A stretch of DNA of 64,000 bases from an uncultured Anaerococcus sp. Lineage in GTDB: Bacteria > Bacillota > Clostridia > Tissierellales > Peptoniphilaceae. Under the pieces are notes generated by a model. It saw nothing but the letters and a program-made list of their open reading frames with translations. It was not told the origin of the DNA and did no database searches. Below are positions 24,790 to 34,812 of the stretch, piece after piece (positions within the stretch are counted from its first letter, which is position 1; each line of letters begins with the position of its first letter). The translations under genes and the position numbers were made by a program. The stretch covers positions 1 through 64,000 of the forward strand of contig NZ_CALTTY010000001.1 in NCBI RefSeq assembly GCF_943912385.1, read 5' to 3'.

Positions 24790-26142
24790 ATGGAGACTGA
24801 TAGTTTACGGCCGAATATCTTACTAATAATCGCCCTCACAGCTGTTAATGCGTTTTTTGCATCAGCGGAAATGGCTATGGTATCGGCAAATTCAAATAAA
24901 ATAAAGGAATTAAGTGAAAATGGTGATAAAAGAGCGGACATACTTCTTGACATATCAAAAGATCAAACTAGGTTTTTATCAACTATCCAGGTAGCAATCA
25001 CACTTGCGGGATTTTTCTCATCTGGATCTGCTGCAACTAGCTTTTCTAAGCCAATAGGTGAGTTTCTTGGGAAGTATAATATACCCTACGGAGATACCAT
25101 ATCCTTCATACTTATAACTATATTATTATCCTATATAACACTTGTTTTCGGTGAACTTGTGCCTAAGAGGATTGCTCTTGGAAATTCTGAGAAGGTAGCT
25201 CTTAAATCAGCGAATATAATTGCCTATAGTTCTAAGATATTTAAACCATTTGTTAAGCTTTTATCCTTATCAACTGCAGGTGTTTTAAAGCTTACTGGAA
25301 ATTATTCTCAGGAAGTAGAAGAGAAAATGTCTGAAGAGGAATTAAAAAGCTATATTAGAGTATCTAGTCAGCAAGGGGTAATAAATACTAGTGGTGAAGA
25401 GATGATAGTAAATATCATGGACTTTGATGATACATTGGCTGAGGAAATAATGACACCTAGAACATAACTTTACATGATTGATTATGATCAATTTAATGAG
25501 TCAACAATTGATGAGATTCTTAATAAGGGCTATTCAAGGATTCCAGTATTTAAGGGAAATCTTGATAATATTATAGGAATTGTTAATGTCAAGGATTTAT
25601 TTAAAGAATACGCAGGAAATGATTATGAGTTCATTGACCTTGATAAGTGTATCAATGAGGCATATTTTGTGCCAGAAACTAAAAAAATAGATATCTTACT
25701 TAGAGAATTTCAGAAAAGAAAAAGCTATATAGCTATCCTAATCGATGAGTATGGTGGAGTATCTGGAATGGTCACTATGGAGGATATTGTCGAGGAAATA
25801 GTTGGAGAGATTGAAGATGAGTATGATGAAAGTGAGTCTCTTATCAAGAAAATATCTAATAAGAAATTTATCGTTGATGGATCTATGGATATTGACGATG
25901 TAAATAGTGAGATAGGGACCTTCCTTTTTGCAAAAAATCACGAGACCCTGTCAGGCCTTATTATTGAAAATCTCGAGTTTATTCCAGAAGATGATTACAA
26001 GAAGAAATTAAGACTTAAAATTTGTGGATGTATTATTACTGTTTTATCTGTATCAAACAGGACGATTAAGAGAGCTTCTATTAAAATTATAGAAGAAGAA
26101 GAAGAGGAAGCAAAAAAAATCTATAAGAAATTTAAATCTTAG
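24790..26142 (+). pseudogene. CNNM/CBS-domain transporter (hemolysin-C-like), interrupted by one stop codon
   Basis: One reading frame of 450 codons is broken only by a TAA at 25465-25467. The first part (225 residues) has a CNNM/DUF21 membrane domain (NAFFASAEMAMVSAN, TLVFGELVPKRIAL) and ends EEIMTPRT. The same frame resumes LYMIDYDQFNE with two CBS domains (YSRIPVFKG..IVNVKDL and YIAILIDEYGGVSGMVT) and a CorC/HlyC C-terminal domain. The family normally reads MTPRT(D/E), so GAA to TAA is the simplest change. Intact homologues are Mg2+/Co2+ efflux-type proteins. It could be a recent nonsense mutation, a sequencing error, or two separate polypeptides; an ATG follows at 25474. Confidence 0.85.
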
Positions 26143-26151
26143 GAGCAGATA

Positions 26152-26988
26152 ATGAAATATATAAAGTTAAATAACAAAATCAAAGTACCGGCCCTAGGTT
26201 TTGGCACTTACAAAATTACAGAAGAAGCTGATATGGAGCTAGCTATAGGGGAAGCCGTAGAAAATGGTTACAGGTATTTTGATACGGCTAAATATTACGA
26301 AAATGAAAAGATTTTAGGAAAATATCTGAAACAAACAGGTATGAAAAGGGAAGACTACAAGCTGGCAACTAAGGTCTGGCCTTCATCCTTTGATACAGAT
26401 TCCTGCAAGAGAAGTCTTGATGAATCTTTAGCTGACCTTGATATAGGCTATATAGACCTGGCCCTCCTCCATTGGTATGGGAAAGATTATGACAAGGGTT
26501 TAGAAGTTTTTAAAGACTATAGGGACCAGGGCCTTATTAAGTCTATAGGAGTATGTAATTTTACCATAGACCAGATGAGAGAGCTTATGAATCTTGGGGA
26601 AAAGCCAGTCCTAGACCAACTTGAAAGCCACCTATACCTTCAAGATGAAAAAACCCGAGAATTTCTAAATAAAAATGACATCATCCACCAGGCTTGGGGA
26701 CCCCTTTCCCAAGGAAAGACCAATCTCCTAGATGAAAAAATCCTAAAAGATATAGGGGATAAGTACGGGAAAACTCCTGCTCAGATTGCCCTTAGGTGGA
26801 ATATAGAAAGAGGGACAATGGTCCTTGTTAAGTCTACAAATCCTGAAAGAATAAGGGAAAATATTTCAATCTTTGATTTTAACCTAACAGAAGATGACAT
26901 GAAGGCCCTTAAAAGCCTTGATAAAAACACTAGGTTTTCTAATGACCCAGCTGATGAAAAATGGCTGGATAAGATAGGAAGAGGATAA
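26152..26988 (+). CDS. Aldo/keto reductase
   Basis: This 278-residue TIM-barrel AKR has GFGTYKI, the catalytic Asp/Tyr region YRYFDTAKYYENE, a Lys in LATKVWPSS and a His in LALLHWYG. The NADPH-binding end is LVKSTNPERIRENISIFDF. It is of the 2,5-diketo-gluconate reductase-like type (AKR5), which reduces a range of aldehydes and ketones. The AGGAGCAG ribosome site lies in the gap after the broken CNNM gene, so the two are probably cotranscribed. Confidence 0.9.
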   Translation: MKYIKLNNKIKVPALGFGTYKITEEADMELAIGEAVENGYRYFDTAKYYENEKILGKYLKQTGMKREDYKLATKVWPSSFDTDSCKRSLDESLADLDIGYIDLALLHWYGKDYDKGLEVFKDYRDQGLIKSIGVCNFTIDQMRELMNLGEKPVLDQLESHLYLQDEKTREFLNKNDIIHQAWGPLSQGKTNLLDEKILKDIGDKYGKTPAQIALRWNIERGTMVLVKSTNPERIRENISIFDFNLTEDDMKALKSLDKNTRFSNDPADEKWLDKIGRG

Positions 26989-27021
26989 AAACTTATAATT
27001 TTATAAAGATAGAGAAAAATT

Positions 27022-27786
27022 ATGATTCATAAAAATGAGCTAGCAATTCTTGAATTTGATGATGTTTACGATTCGGTAATAATGCCTACCCATGAAAAAC
27101 TTGATCTAACTTTACCCAGAAAATGTGTTTATGGTTTTTTAGGAGACCATATTGACCAATACGCCATAAAAAATAAGGCTAAAAAAATTGCGGAATTTGA
27201 TTCTGCTACAAAAACTTATCCTATATATATTATTAATCATAAGGGTTATGACCTGGCCTTAGTCCAAGCCCCTGTTGGTTCAGCGCCTGCTGCTCAACTA
27301 ATGGATTGGTTGATAGGATATGGGGTTAATGAAATAATTAGTACAGGCACTTGTGGAAGCCTGGTATCTATGCCAGAGTCAACCTTTATAGTTCCAACAA
27401 GGGCCCTAAGACAGGAGGGGACAAGTTTTCATTATGTAAGACCTTCCAGGTATATAGATTTAAATTCTATAGCTATATCAGCTATAGAAGATTTATTTAA
27501 AAAAAGAGGACTTAAATATAGGGAAGTTATGACCTGGACTACAGATGGTTTTTATAGGGAAACTAAAAACCTGGTTAAATATAGGGTAGAAGAAGGGTGT
27601 TCGGTAGTAGAAATGGAGTGCTCAGCCCTGGCTGCTGTGGCAGAGATGAGAAAGGTAGTTTTTGGAGAAATTCTCTTTACGGCAGATACCTTAGCTGATA
27701 TAGAAAATTATGATCAGAGAAATTGGGCCAAAGATTCTTTTGCCTATGCTTTGGAACTTGCCATGGATGCGGTAATATTAATTTAA
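27022..27786 (+). CDS. Nucleoside phosphorylase (PNP/UDP family)
   Basis: This 254-residue protein has the NP-I family marks: APVGSAPAAQLMDWLI, the phosphate-site motif STGTCGSL, and the substrate-binding EMECSALAAVAEMR. It cleaves nucleosides with phosphate to base and ribose-1-phosphate for salvage. Uridine versus purine specificity cannot be fixed from the motifs, although Glu-Met-Glu is shared by both. It follows the aldo/keto reductase by 33 bp with only a weak ribosome site (AGAGAAA). Confidence 0.85.
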   Translation: MIHKNELAILEFDDVYDSVIMPTHEKLDLTLPRKCVYGFLGDHIDQYAIKNKAKKIAEFDSATKTYPIYIINHKGYDLALVQAPVGSAPAAQLMDWLIGYGVNEIISTGTCGSLVSMPESTFIVPTRALRQEGTSFHYVRPSRYIDLNSIAISAIEDLFKKRGLKYREVMTWTTDGFYRETKNLVKYRVEEGCSVVEMECSALAAVAEMRKVVFGEILFTADTLADIENYDQRNWAKDSFAYALELAMDAVILI

Positions 27787-27823
27787 AATGATAAATAAAT
27801 TTATTGATAAGAAAAAAATTAGG

Positions 27824-27879
27824 ATACAAAAACCAAGGCACAAATCATCTGCTATTGACCTTGGTTTTTGTATTTTTTA
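27824..27879. terminator. Bidirectional terminator between convergent genes
   Basis: ATACAAAAACCAAGG (27824-27838) and CCTTGGTTTTTGTAT (27859-27873) form a perfect 15-bp stem with a 20-nt loop. T runs follow on the plus strand, and an A run precedes for the minus strand. Confidence 0.88.
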
Positions 27880-28419
27880 TGCGTGTTTTTTAACGAAGTC
27901 TACAAAGACTTTTGCTGAGTCTTCTATGAAGATTTTTGTGTCTTCTTTTAGCCTACCTTCTTCATCAAATAGGGTGTGGACTTTTGCTAGGTAGACTTCT
28001 GGTTGGTTCATGGTTATTAGGTTTATAAAGGTAAAGTTATCCTTTAGGGCAAAATTACCCATCATGCCACCAGATGTACCCATGGATGCAGAAAATACTG
28101 CTGCAACCTTTCCGTCCCAGATATTACCCTCTGGGTCACGGCTTCCTATATCAATTACATTTTTAAGGGCTGGGGCAAGGGAGCGGTTGTATTCTGGAGT
28201 AAAGAAGATAAAGCCGTCAAATTTCCTAAGCTCTTTTCTTATCTTATTATATTCTTCTATTGGATTTTCCCCGTCGTCATCTTCGTTATAAAATGGAAGG
28301 TAGGAAATATCGATGATTTCCGCTTCATCTCCATTATTTATAACTTTTTCTACAACCTGGGCGATTTTTTTATTGAAAGATTCTTTTCTTAAAGAACCTA
28401 CTAGTAATCCTATTTTCAT
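27877..28419 (-). CDS. NAD(P)H-dependent FMN reductase family protein
   Basis: This 180-residue flavodoxin-like protein has the FMN-phosphate loop GSLRKESFNKKIA and the flavin ring segment FFTPEYNRSLAPALKNVIDIGSR. Members reduce FMN, quinones, azo compounds or chromate with NAD(P)H; the physiological acceptor is unclear. Single gene with a strong AGGAGGAGAG ribosome site, convergent with the nucleoside phosphorylase. Confidence 0.88.
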   Translation of the reverse strand: MKIGLLVGSLRKESFNKKIAQVVEKVINNGDEAEIIDISYLPFYNEDDDGENPIEEYNKIRKELRKFDGFIFFTPEYNRSLAPALKNVIDIGSRDPEGNIWDGKVAAVFSASMGTSGGMMGNFALKDNFTFINLITMNQPEVYLAKVHTLFDEEGRLKEDTKIFIEDSAKVFVDFVKKHA

Positions 28420-28495
28420 TCTCTCCTCCTATTTTTTTATCTTATACCCAATATAATTTTACCTAAGCAAAGGATGAGGAAAATCCTGGCCTACT

Positions 28496-29890
28496 TTACT
28501 TATCATTCTTATTTCTTATATAGTTATCAATATTTTCTGCTGCTTTTTTGCCTGCGCCCATGGCAAGGATTACTGTGGCTGCTCCGCTTACAGCATCTCC
28601 TCCAGCAAAGACCCCGTCTTTACTGGTCATGGTTTTTTCATCTATTATAATTCCCCCCCAGGATTCGGTTTTGATATCTGGGTTGGTGTCTTTTATTAGT
28701 GGGTTTGGTGATTGGCCGATTGATACTATTACAGATTCAAAATCCACTTCTTCATATCGGCCGGTTGGAATAGGTCTTCTCCTGCCTGATTCGTCTTCTT
28801 CTCCAAGCTTCATTTTTTCAAGCTTAACAGACTTGACCCAGCCATTATCTCCAATGATTTCAACTGGGTTGTGTAGATTTAAGAAATTTATTCCTTCTTC
28901 CTTTGCATGGTGGCTCTCTTCAGCTCTGGCAGGCATTTGTTCAAAACTCCTACGATAGACAACAGTTACATCAGCCCCAAGTCTTTTGGCAGACCTTGCT
29001 GCATCCATGGCTACGTTGCCTCCGCCTACTACACAGACTTTTTTGCCGGTATGGACAGGGGTATCAAATTTAGGAAACTTGTAGGCCTTCATAAGGTTGA
29101 TCCTGGTTAAAAATTCGTTGGCAGAATATACACCATTTAAGTTTTCTCCACTTATTCCTAAAAACTTTGGAAGACCCGCACCTGATGCTATATAGATTGC
29201 CTCAAATCCCTCGTCATAGAGGTCAGAAAGAGACAAGGTCCTGCCTATGATGGTATTTTTTCTTAGCTTAACCCCAAGGCCAATTACATTTTTAAGTTCG
29301 GTATCGACAAGCTTTTTAGGTAGCCTAAACTCAGGAATCCCATACATTAAGACACCACCAGCTGTGTGAAAGGCATCAAAGAGTGTAACCTTATAGCCAA
29401 GCTTGGCTAAGTCAGCTGCTGCAGTTAGGCCAGATGGGCCAGCACCTACAACGGCTACCTTTTCTTTATTAGCGTAGACTTCTATTGGTTTTTTATATTT
29501 TTTATTGTTATGGTAGTCGGCTACAAATCTTTCTAGCCTACCAATAGCTACAGCCTCTCCTTTTATAGCCCTAGTGCAGACTCCCTCGCATTGGTTTTCT
29601 TGAGGACAAACCCTGCCGCAGATGGCAGGCAGGTTATTGGTTTCAGCTATGGTATCATAGGCCATATCAAGGTCACCATCTACAACATGACTGATAAAGT
29701 CAGGAATCTTAACAGAAACAGGACATCCTGACACACAGGGCCTATGTTTACACTGGATACACCTTCTTGCCTCTTCCTTGGCCATTTCTAGGCTGTAGCC
29801 TAGGGAGACTTCATCAAAGTTTTTATTTCTTTCATTAGGTTTTTGTTCAGGCATCCTGACCTTTTCATTTGCCATATTAAATTTTACCAT
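28496..29890 (-). CDS. nfnB: NfnB: NADPH-binding subunit of the bifurcating NADH-ferredoxin:NADP+ oxidoreductase (GltD-like)
   Basis: This 464-residue protein is homologous to the small subunit of glutamate synthase. The N-terminal cluster-binding Cys sets are CIQCKHRPCVSGCP and CGRVCPQENQCEGVC. Two Rossmann folds follow, GAGPSGLTAAADLAKLG (FAD) and GGGNVAMDAARSAKRLG (NADPH), ending FAGGDAVSGAATVILAMGAGKKAA. No glutamate synthase large subunit is nearby. The gene overlaps the upstream NfnA-like gene by 14 bp, which identifies the pair as NfnAB rather than GltBD. It couples NADPH, NADH and ferredoxin pools in anaerobes. Confidence 0.88.
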   Translation of the reverse strand: MVKFNMANEKVRMPEQKPNERNKNFDEVSLGYSLEMAKEEARRCIQCKHRPCVSGCPVSVKIPDFISHVVDGDLDMAYDTIAETNNLPAICGRVCPQENQCEGVCTRAIKGEAVAIGRLERFVADYHNNKKYKKPIEVYANKEKVAVVGAGPSGLTAAADLAKLGYKVTLFDAFHTAGGVLMYGIPEFRLPKKLVDTELKNVIGLGVKLRKNTIIGRTLSLSDLYDEGFEAIYIASGAGLPKFLGISGENLNGVYSANEFLTRINLMKAYKFPKFDTPVHTGKKVCVVGGGNVAMDAARSAKRLGADVTVVYRRSFEQMPARAEESHHAKEEGINFLNLHNPVEIIGDNGWVKSVKLEKMKLGEEDESGRRRPIPTGRYEEVDFESVIVSIGQSPNPLIKDTNPDIKTESWGGIIIDEKTMTSKDGVFAGGDAVSGAATVILAMGAGKKAAENIDNYIRNKNDK

Positions 29891-30719
29891 GTCTTATCTC
29901 TCCAGTTATATTACATATATGGTCTCTTTCTGCCTCTTGGTAGTTTCTAGACCTATTCATAGCCTCTTCAAAGTCAACTAAGAAGCCATCAAAGTCTGGT
30001 CCATCAACACAGGCAAATTTCATTTCATCTCCTACAGTAAGCCTACAACACCCGCACATGCCTGTACCGTCTACCATGGTAGAGTTCATAGAAACAGTAG
30101 TAGGAATATCATGACTCTTTGTAATATCGACGACATTTTTCATCATAATAGCAGGTCCTATGGTAAGGACATGGTCATAGGTCTTGCCCTCTTCTAGGAG
30201 GTCTTCTAGGACTTGGGTAACGAAACCTTGCCTGCCGTATGATCCGTCATCTGTTGTTATATATAGATTATCTGAGGACTCATTTAACTCATCTTCAAGG
30301 ATAAGTAGGTCCTTGTTTTTAAAGCCCATGATTACATCTACATTCGCACCTATATCGTGGAGGTATTTTGCCTGAGGGAATGCAATGGCTGTACCGAGTC
30401 CTCCGCCTATAACACAGACACTTTTTCCTCTTAGGAAGTCAAGGTCGGTAGGTTTTCCAAGAGGACCTACAAAGTCTAAAAAGCCATCTCCAGCCCTAAG
30501 CTCATTCATTCTCATGGTTGTACCACCGACAACCTGGACTATGATTGTAACATTTTCTCCGTCAGTTGATGAAATAGTAAAGGGAACCCTTTCTCCCTTC
30601 TCATCAAGCCTTAGGATAATAAATTGGCCAGGTAGGGCCTTTTTTGCTATATCTTCGGCTTTTACGACAAATTTAATTGTAGAATCATTTAAATTTGTCT
30701 TCTCTATTATTCTAGCCAT
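29877..30719 (-). CDS. nfnA: NfnA: NAD/ferredoxin-side subunit (sulfide dehydrogenase / DHOD electron-transfer type)
   Basis: This 280-residue ferredoxin reductase-like protein has FAD-binding RVPFTISST, the NAD-binding GGGLGTAIAFPQAKYL and a 2Fe-2S-type Cys cluster in GMCGCCRLTVG followed by FACVDGPDFDG. In NfnAB this subunit holds FAD and a 2Fe-2S centre and reacts with NADH. First gene of a two-gene operon with an AAGGAGTA ribosome site. It is divergent from the broken ABC exporter. Confidence 0.88.
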   Translation of the reverse strand: MARIIEKTNLNDSTIKFVVKAEDIAKKALPGQFIILRLDEKGERVPFTISSTDGENVTIIVQVVGGTTMRMNELRAGDGFLDFVGPLGKPTDLDFLRGKSVCVIGGGLGTAIAFPQAKYLHDIGANVDVIMGFKNKDLLILEDELNESSDNLYITTDDGSYGRQGFVTQVLEDLLEEGKTYDHVLTIGPAIMMKNVVDITKSHDIPTTVSMNSTMVDGTGMCGCCRLTVGDEMKFACVDGPDFDGFLVDFEEAMNRSRNYQEAERDHICNITGEIRHGKI

Positions 30720-30896
30720 ATGTACTCCTTTTCTAGAAATATCTGGGTATTTTTTTAAAAATTTTATATAAAATGATTATACTGTGCTTAGTAAATAAGT
30801 AAAATAAGGGAAATAGAATAATATAGGTGAAATATTTCTTAATAATAGTATTATAAAGCTATCATTGCTTAGAACAGATATAAGAAGGGAGTTTTA

Positions 30897-32673
30897 ATGG
30901 AAAAAAATCCAAGAAAATATACAAATAATTACCTGCTTAAAAGGTTTATTCCTTATTATGGACCCTATAAGAAGATCCTTAGCTTTGACCTTTTAGCAGC
31001 AGCTCTAACAACTGTATCAGAGCTTGTCCTGCCTTTAATCCTATCCTACCTAACAGATTGGGCTCAGATAGGAATCCTTGATGCACCGAGGATAGTAAGG
31101 GTAGCAATAATCTATGCCATAACCAAGTCTATTTCGGTAATAGCAAGGTATTTCATGCAGTCAATGGGACATATCATGGGAGCTAATATTGAAAGAGATA
31201 TGAGAAAGGATGTCTTTAACCATCTTCTAGAGATGGATACTGAGTTTTTTAACGAAGCGAAAATAGGCCAGCTTATGACTAGGCTCACATCAGATCTATT
31301 TGAAATAACAGAATTTTCCCACCATGTCCCTGAAGAATTTCTTGTTGGAGCCATCAAGTTAGTAATTTCCTTTATAGTCTTATTAAGAATCGACTGGAAA
31401 TTATCCCTAGTGGTCTATCTTTTAATACCACTTATGTATGTGGTATCAAGAAAGTCTAGGGCCATGTTTAGAAAAGCGACAAAAAATTCTAAAAAGCAAA
31501 TCGGTGAAATCAACTCTGGTGTTGAAGATACCCTACTTGGTATTAGCGTTGTAAAATCTTTTGCCAATGAAGATATAGAAAAAACTAAGTTTGCCAGGGA
31601 AAATGATAAGTTTGCCGACATAAAGAGTGACCAATACTATAACATGGCCAAGTACTTTTGTGTAAAGGATAGTTTTTCAGGGCTTATGTACCTAGTTTTA
31701 ATTATTATGGGTGGATTTCGGGTTATAAAAGGTGAAATCAGCCCAGGCCAATTAATTGCCTTTACCATGTATTTAAATATGCTAGTTGGCAACAATTGAA
31801 AGGCTGATAAACTTTACTGATACATTTGAAAGAGGAACAACAGGTATAGAGAGGTATGTGGAAATTATGAGCCTTGATAAGGATATTTTTGATAATGAAA
31901 ATCCAGAAACCCTAGCCAATGTAAAGGGTAAGATCGAATTTGACGGGGTATATTTCAAATATCCAAAGACTCCAAAAGATGAACCATACGTCCTTCGTGA
32001 TATGTCCTTTAAGATTGATGTTGGTGAAAATATTGCCCTAGTTGGGCCGTCAGGAGCTGGTAAGACTACAATTTCAAAACTTATCCCAAGATTTTATGAT
32101 GTAGATAAGGGAGAGATTAGGTTAGATAATACCAATATCAAAGACCTCACCATAGATTCCTTAAGAAATAATATTGGTATAGTCCAGCAGGATGTCTACC
32201 TATTTTCAGGTACTATTAAGGATAATATAGCCTACGGTAAGGAAGATGCCACAGATGAGGAAATAAGAATCGCAGCAGAACTTGCAGGTGCTGATGAATT
32301 TATAAAGGACCTGCCAGACGGCTTTGACACCTATATTGGAGAGCGTGGAGTAAAATTATCAGGAGGACAAAAGCAAAGAATATCAATAGCCAGGGTCTTC
32401 CTTAAAAATCCACCAATCCTAATTCTTGATGAGGCGACAAGTGCCCTCGATAATAAGAGTGAGGCAGTAGTGCAAGCTTCTTTAGAAAAACTTTCTAAGG
32501 GAAGGACAACTTTAACCATAGCCCATAGGCTATCAACTATTATAAATGCTGATGAAATCATAGTTTTAACCTATGATGGCATAGCTGAAAGAGGAAACCA
32601 CAAAGACCTTCTTAGTAAAAAGGGAGTCTACTACAATCTCTATAATTCAAACAACACAGACTTGTTTGGCTAA
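30897..32673 (+). pseudogene. ABC exporter (MsbA/LmrA-like half transporter), frameshifted
   Basis: Two adjoining frames together encode a normal half-transporter of about 590 residues. The first (30897-31799) has the six-helix membrane domain and ends YLNMLVGNN-stop. The second resumes at 31788 as ATIERLINFTDTFERGTTG and contains the whole ATPase: Walker A GPSGAGKTT, signature LSGGQKQR, Walker B LILDEATSALDN. Homologues read LxWPxMA at the junction, so about 11 nt (W-P-L-M minus one base) seem to be lost near 31787. The second frame has only a TTG to start from. Inactive unless the loss is an assembly error. Confidence 0.85.
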
Positions 32674-32677
32674 AAAG

Positions 32678-32699
32678 CAGACCAGAAATGGTCTGTTTT
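32678..32699 (+). terminator. Terminator after the ABC exporter
   Basis: CAGACC (32678-32683) pairs with GGTCTG (32690-32695) across AGAAAT, followed by TTTT. Confidence 0.85.
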
Positions 32700-32754
32700 A
32701 TTTTTGGCAATCTAGCTTAAAGATGTATAATATAAGGGATAGAAAGGACAGCGT

Positions 32755-33537
32755 ATGAAAAGACTACTTGGCAAGGCCCTGCACGGACTTGCAACCATAA
32801 TTGGGACGATTTTTACAGTCCTTATAAACTTTATGAATGTACTTGTAATGACCTTTGAAGGAATCAGAAGTCTTCTAGCCTTAATATTTATGATAGGGTG
32901 TTCGACTCTTATCTTCCTTCCAACCCTCTTACTATTTTTGCCCCAAAAAGCCCGGTATGCGATTTTTATAATCCTTATCATACCGATACTAGGACCAAGT
33001 TTTATATCCCTTTTAAGGTATGGAAACTATGTCCTAACTGAATGGATGTATGACAGGGCAAATTATTTGATAACTGGTGAAAAGGTTGGGTTTGAAACCA
33101 TATCAGATTACTCTGAAAAATATAAAATTGACCAAGAAAAAGAAAGACAAAGGCAGGCTGAGGAAGAGGCCCGTCGTCGTCAAGAAAAAATGTATGACTA
33201 CTTTGAAGACCTCTTTGGAAATTTCACCTACTATGACACTAGAGATTTTAACCAGGGAGATTTTGGGAACTTTTCTGGAAATGGCTATGGGGGTGGATTT
33301 GCTGGTGTAAATGACCTGGGCTTTAAAGAACGCTATGAAAAGGCAGTTGGTGTTTTGGGACTTCCTGTTAATACTGATATTTATGAGGTCAAACTAGCCT
33401 ATAGGAAGCTTGCAAAAAAATTTCATCCTGACATAAACAAGGAATCAGGTGCCAAGGAAAAATTCCAAGAAGTAAACGATGCTTACGAGTTTTTATCAGA
33501 AGAAAATATTAAAAAATACAAAAATAATTATTTATAG
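32755..33537 (+). CDS. Membrane protein with C-terminal J domain
   Basis: This 260-residue protein has two to three hydrophobic segments in the first 85 residues, a charged helical stretch rich in Glu/Arg/Gln (about 118-145), a Gly/Phe-rich region (about 160-185) and a C-terminal J domain with the HPD motif at about 224-226 (KKFHPDIN). J domains recruit and stimulate DnaK. The anchored form should bring DnaK to the inner membrane face; clients are unknown. It lacks the zinc and peptide-binding domains of DnaJ, and the J domain is at the C-terminus rather than the start. AAAGGAC ribosome site. Confidence 0.85.
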   Translation: MKRLLGKALHGLATIIGTIFTVLINFMNVLVMTFEGIRSLLALIFMIGCSTLIFLPTLLLFLPQKARYAIFIILIIPILGPSFISLLRYGNYVLTEWMYDRANYLITGEKVGFETISDYSEKYKIDQEKERQRQAEEEARRRQEKMYDYFEDLFGNFTYYDTRDFNQGDFGNFSGNGYGGGFAGVNDLGFKERYEKAVGVLGLPVNTDIYEVKLAYRKLAKKFHPDINKESGAKEKFQEVNDAYEFLSEENIKKYKNNYL

Positions 33538-33545
33538 GATAAGCC

Positions 33546-34328
33546 ATGTATGATAAGTTAAGAAGTGAAAAAGCAGCTGTCCTCTTATCCGAAGTTGCCT
33601 CTGATGCCGGAGCTATCATGCTTGAAAATGGGGCAGAGATTTATAGGGTAGAGGATACGGTAGAAAGAATTATAAGAAGTAAAATAAATGCCAAGGATGT
33701 GGATGTCTACTCGACTTTCAATGTAATAATCCTCTCTTTTACCTTCGAAAATGAGGTCCATACCAATGTTAGGAGGGTAAAAAATAGGGGCAATAAATTA
33801 TTTTATGTCGATAAGGTCAACCAGTTTTCAAGAGACTTTTGCGCTGGTAAACTAAGTCTTGAAGAAGCTTTAATAGAACTAAAAAAAATAAAGGATCTTG
33901 TAGGAAGACCTCTTGTCGAAAAAATTATAGGCGGGGGAGTAGCTGCAGGAGGCTTTTCCTTGCTTATAAGCGGTGGAACAAATGAAATGTTCATTTCATT
34001 TGTAGTAGGGATGGCCTCTTACCACGTGTCAAATCTTATGGAAAGAAATGACATAGGTTACTTTGTTGTAAACTATGTCTACGGTGTGGTTGTATCGCTT
34101 TTGACCATGGTATTTGCAAATTTTGTTCCAGATATTAACCAAGGTGTAATAATCATATCTTCAATGATGGCACTCTTGCCGGGAATTATGATTACCAATG
34201 CTATGAGGGACTTAATGAGTGGGGATGCCACTTCAGGACTTACTGGAGCGGTTCTTGCTATTTTGATCTCGACAGCCCTTGCTATGGGTGTTGGTACACC
34301 GATTACTATAATGAAGATTTGGGGTTAG
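33546..34328 (+). CDS. Threonine/serine exporter family, N-terminal-type subunit (ThrE/YjjP)
   Basis: This 260-residue protein has the soluble ThrE N-terminal region (GAIMLENGAEIYRVEDTVERI, then VYSTFNVIILSF) and about five membrane helices, including MMALLPGIMITNAMRDLMSGD. It matches the DUF1212/YjjP half. The other half is the next gene, two bases downstream, as in split YjjP-YjjB exporters. The pair may export small carboxylates or amino acids such as threonine or succinate; the substrate is not set by sequence. It starts 8 bp after the J-domain gene. Confidence 0.85.
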   Translation: MYDKLRSEKAAVLLSEVASDAGAIMLENGAEIYRVEDTVERIIRSKINAKDVDVYSTFNVIILSFTFENEVHTNVRRVKNRGNKLFYVDKVNQFSRDFCAGKLSLEEALIELKKIKDLVGRPLVEKIIGGGVAAGGFSLLISGGTNEMFISFVVGMASYHVSNLMERNDIGYFVVNYVYGVVVSLLTMVFANFVPDINQGVIIISSMMALLPGIMITNAMRDLMSGDATSGLTGAVLAILISTALAMGVGTPITIMKIWG

Positions 34329-34329
34329 A

Positions 34330-34812
34330 ATGTTTTATTTAAAAGAATTTTTAGTATCAGCCCTTGCGGCTATAGGTTTTGGTTTGATATTTGACCTGCC
34401 TAAAAAAGCACTCTATATTTCAAGCCTGGCAGCAGGATTTGGTTGGGTAATATATAAGGCTACCTTAAATTTTACTGATTCTGTCTATATCGGTTCACTT
34501 ATATCAGCCTTTATAATAGCAGGAACAGCAGAAATCCTAGCTAGAAAATACCACTATCCAGCAAGTGTTTTTATCTTGCCAGGTATTATCAACCTTTGCC
34601 CTGGAGAGGCTATTTATAAGACTATGACATATTTTATAGCAAATGACAATTTTATGGCTATGGCAAGCTTTTATAGGGCCTTAGGGATTGCAGCAGCCCT
34701 AGCCTTTGGTGTCTTATTATCATCTTCCTTTTCTCGTTCACTTAAGACTTATAAAGGTAGAAATCAAAGAAGAACTGACTTTACAGCACTATTTTTTAGG
34801 AGAAAAAAATGA
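34330..34812 (+). CDS. Threonine/serine exporter family, C-terminal-type subunit (YjjB)
   Basis: This 160-residue membrane protein has four to five helices and the DUF3815/YjjB signature ARKYHYPASVFILPGIINLCPGE. It pairs with the preceding YjjP-type protein. It starts 1 bp after the previous stop, in GGGTTAGAATG, and overlaps msrA by 4 bp. Confidence 0.85.
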   Translation: MFYLKEFLVSALAAIGFGLIFDLPKKALYISSLAAGFGWVIYKATLNFTDSVYIGSLISAFIIAGTAEILARKYHYPASVFILPGIINLCPGEAIYKTMTYFIANDNFMAMASFYRALGIAAALAFGVLLSSSFSRSLKTYKGRNQRRTDFTALFFRRKK

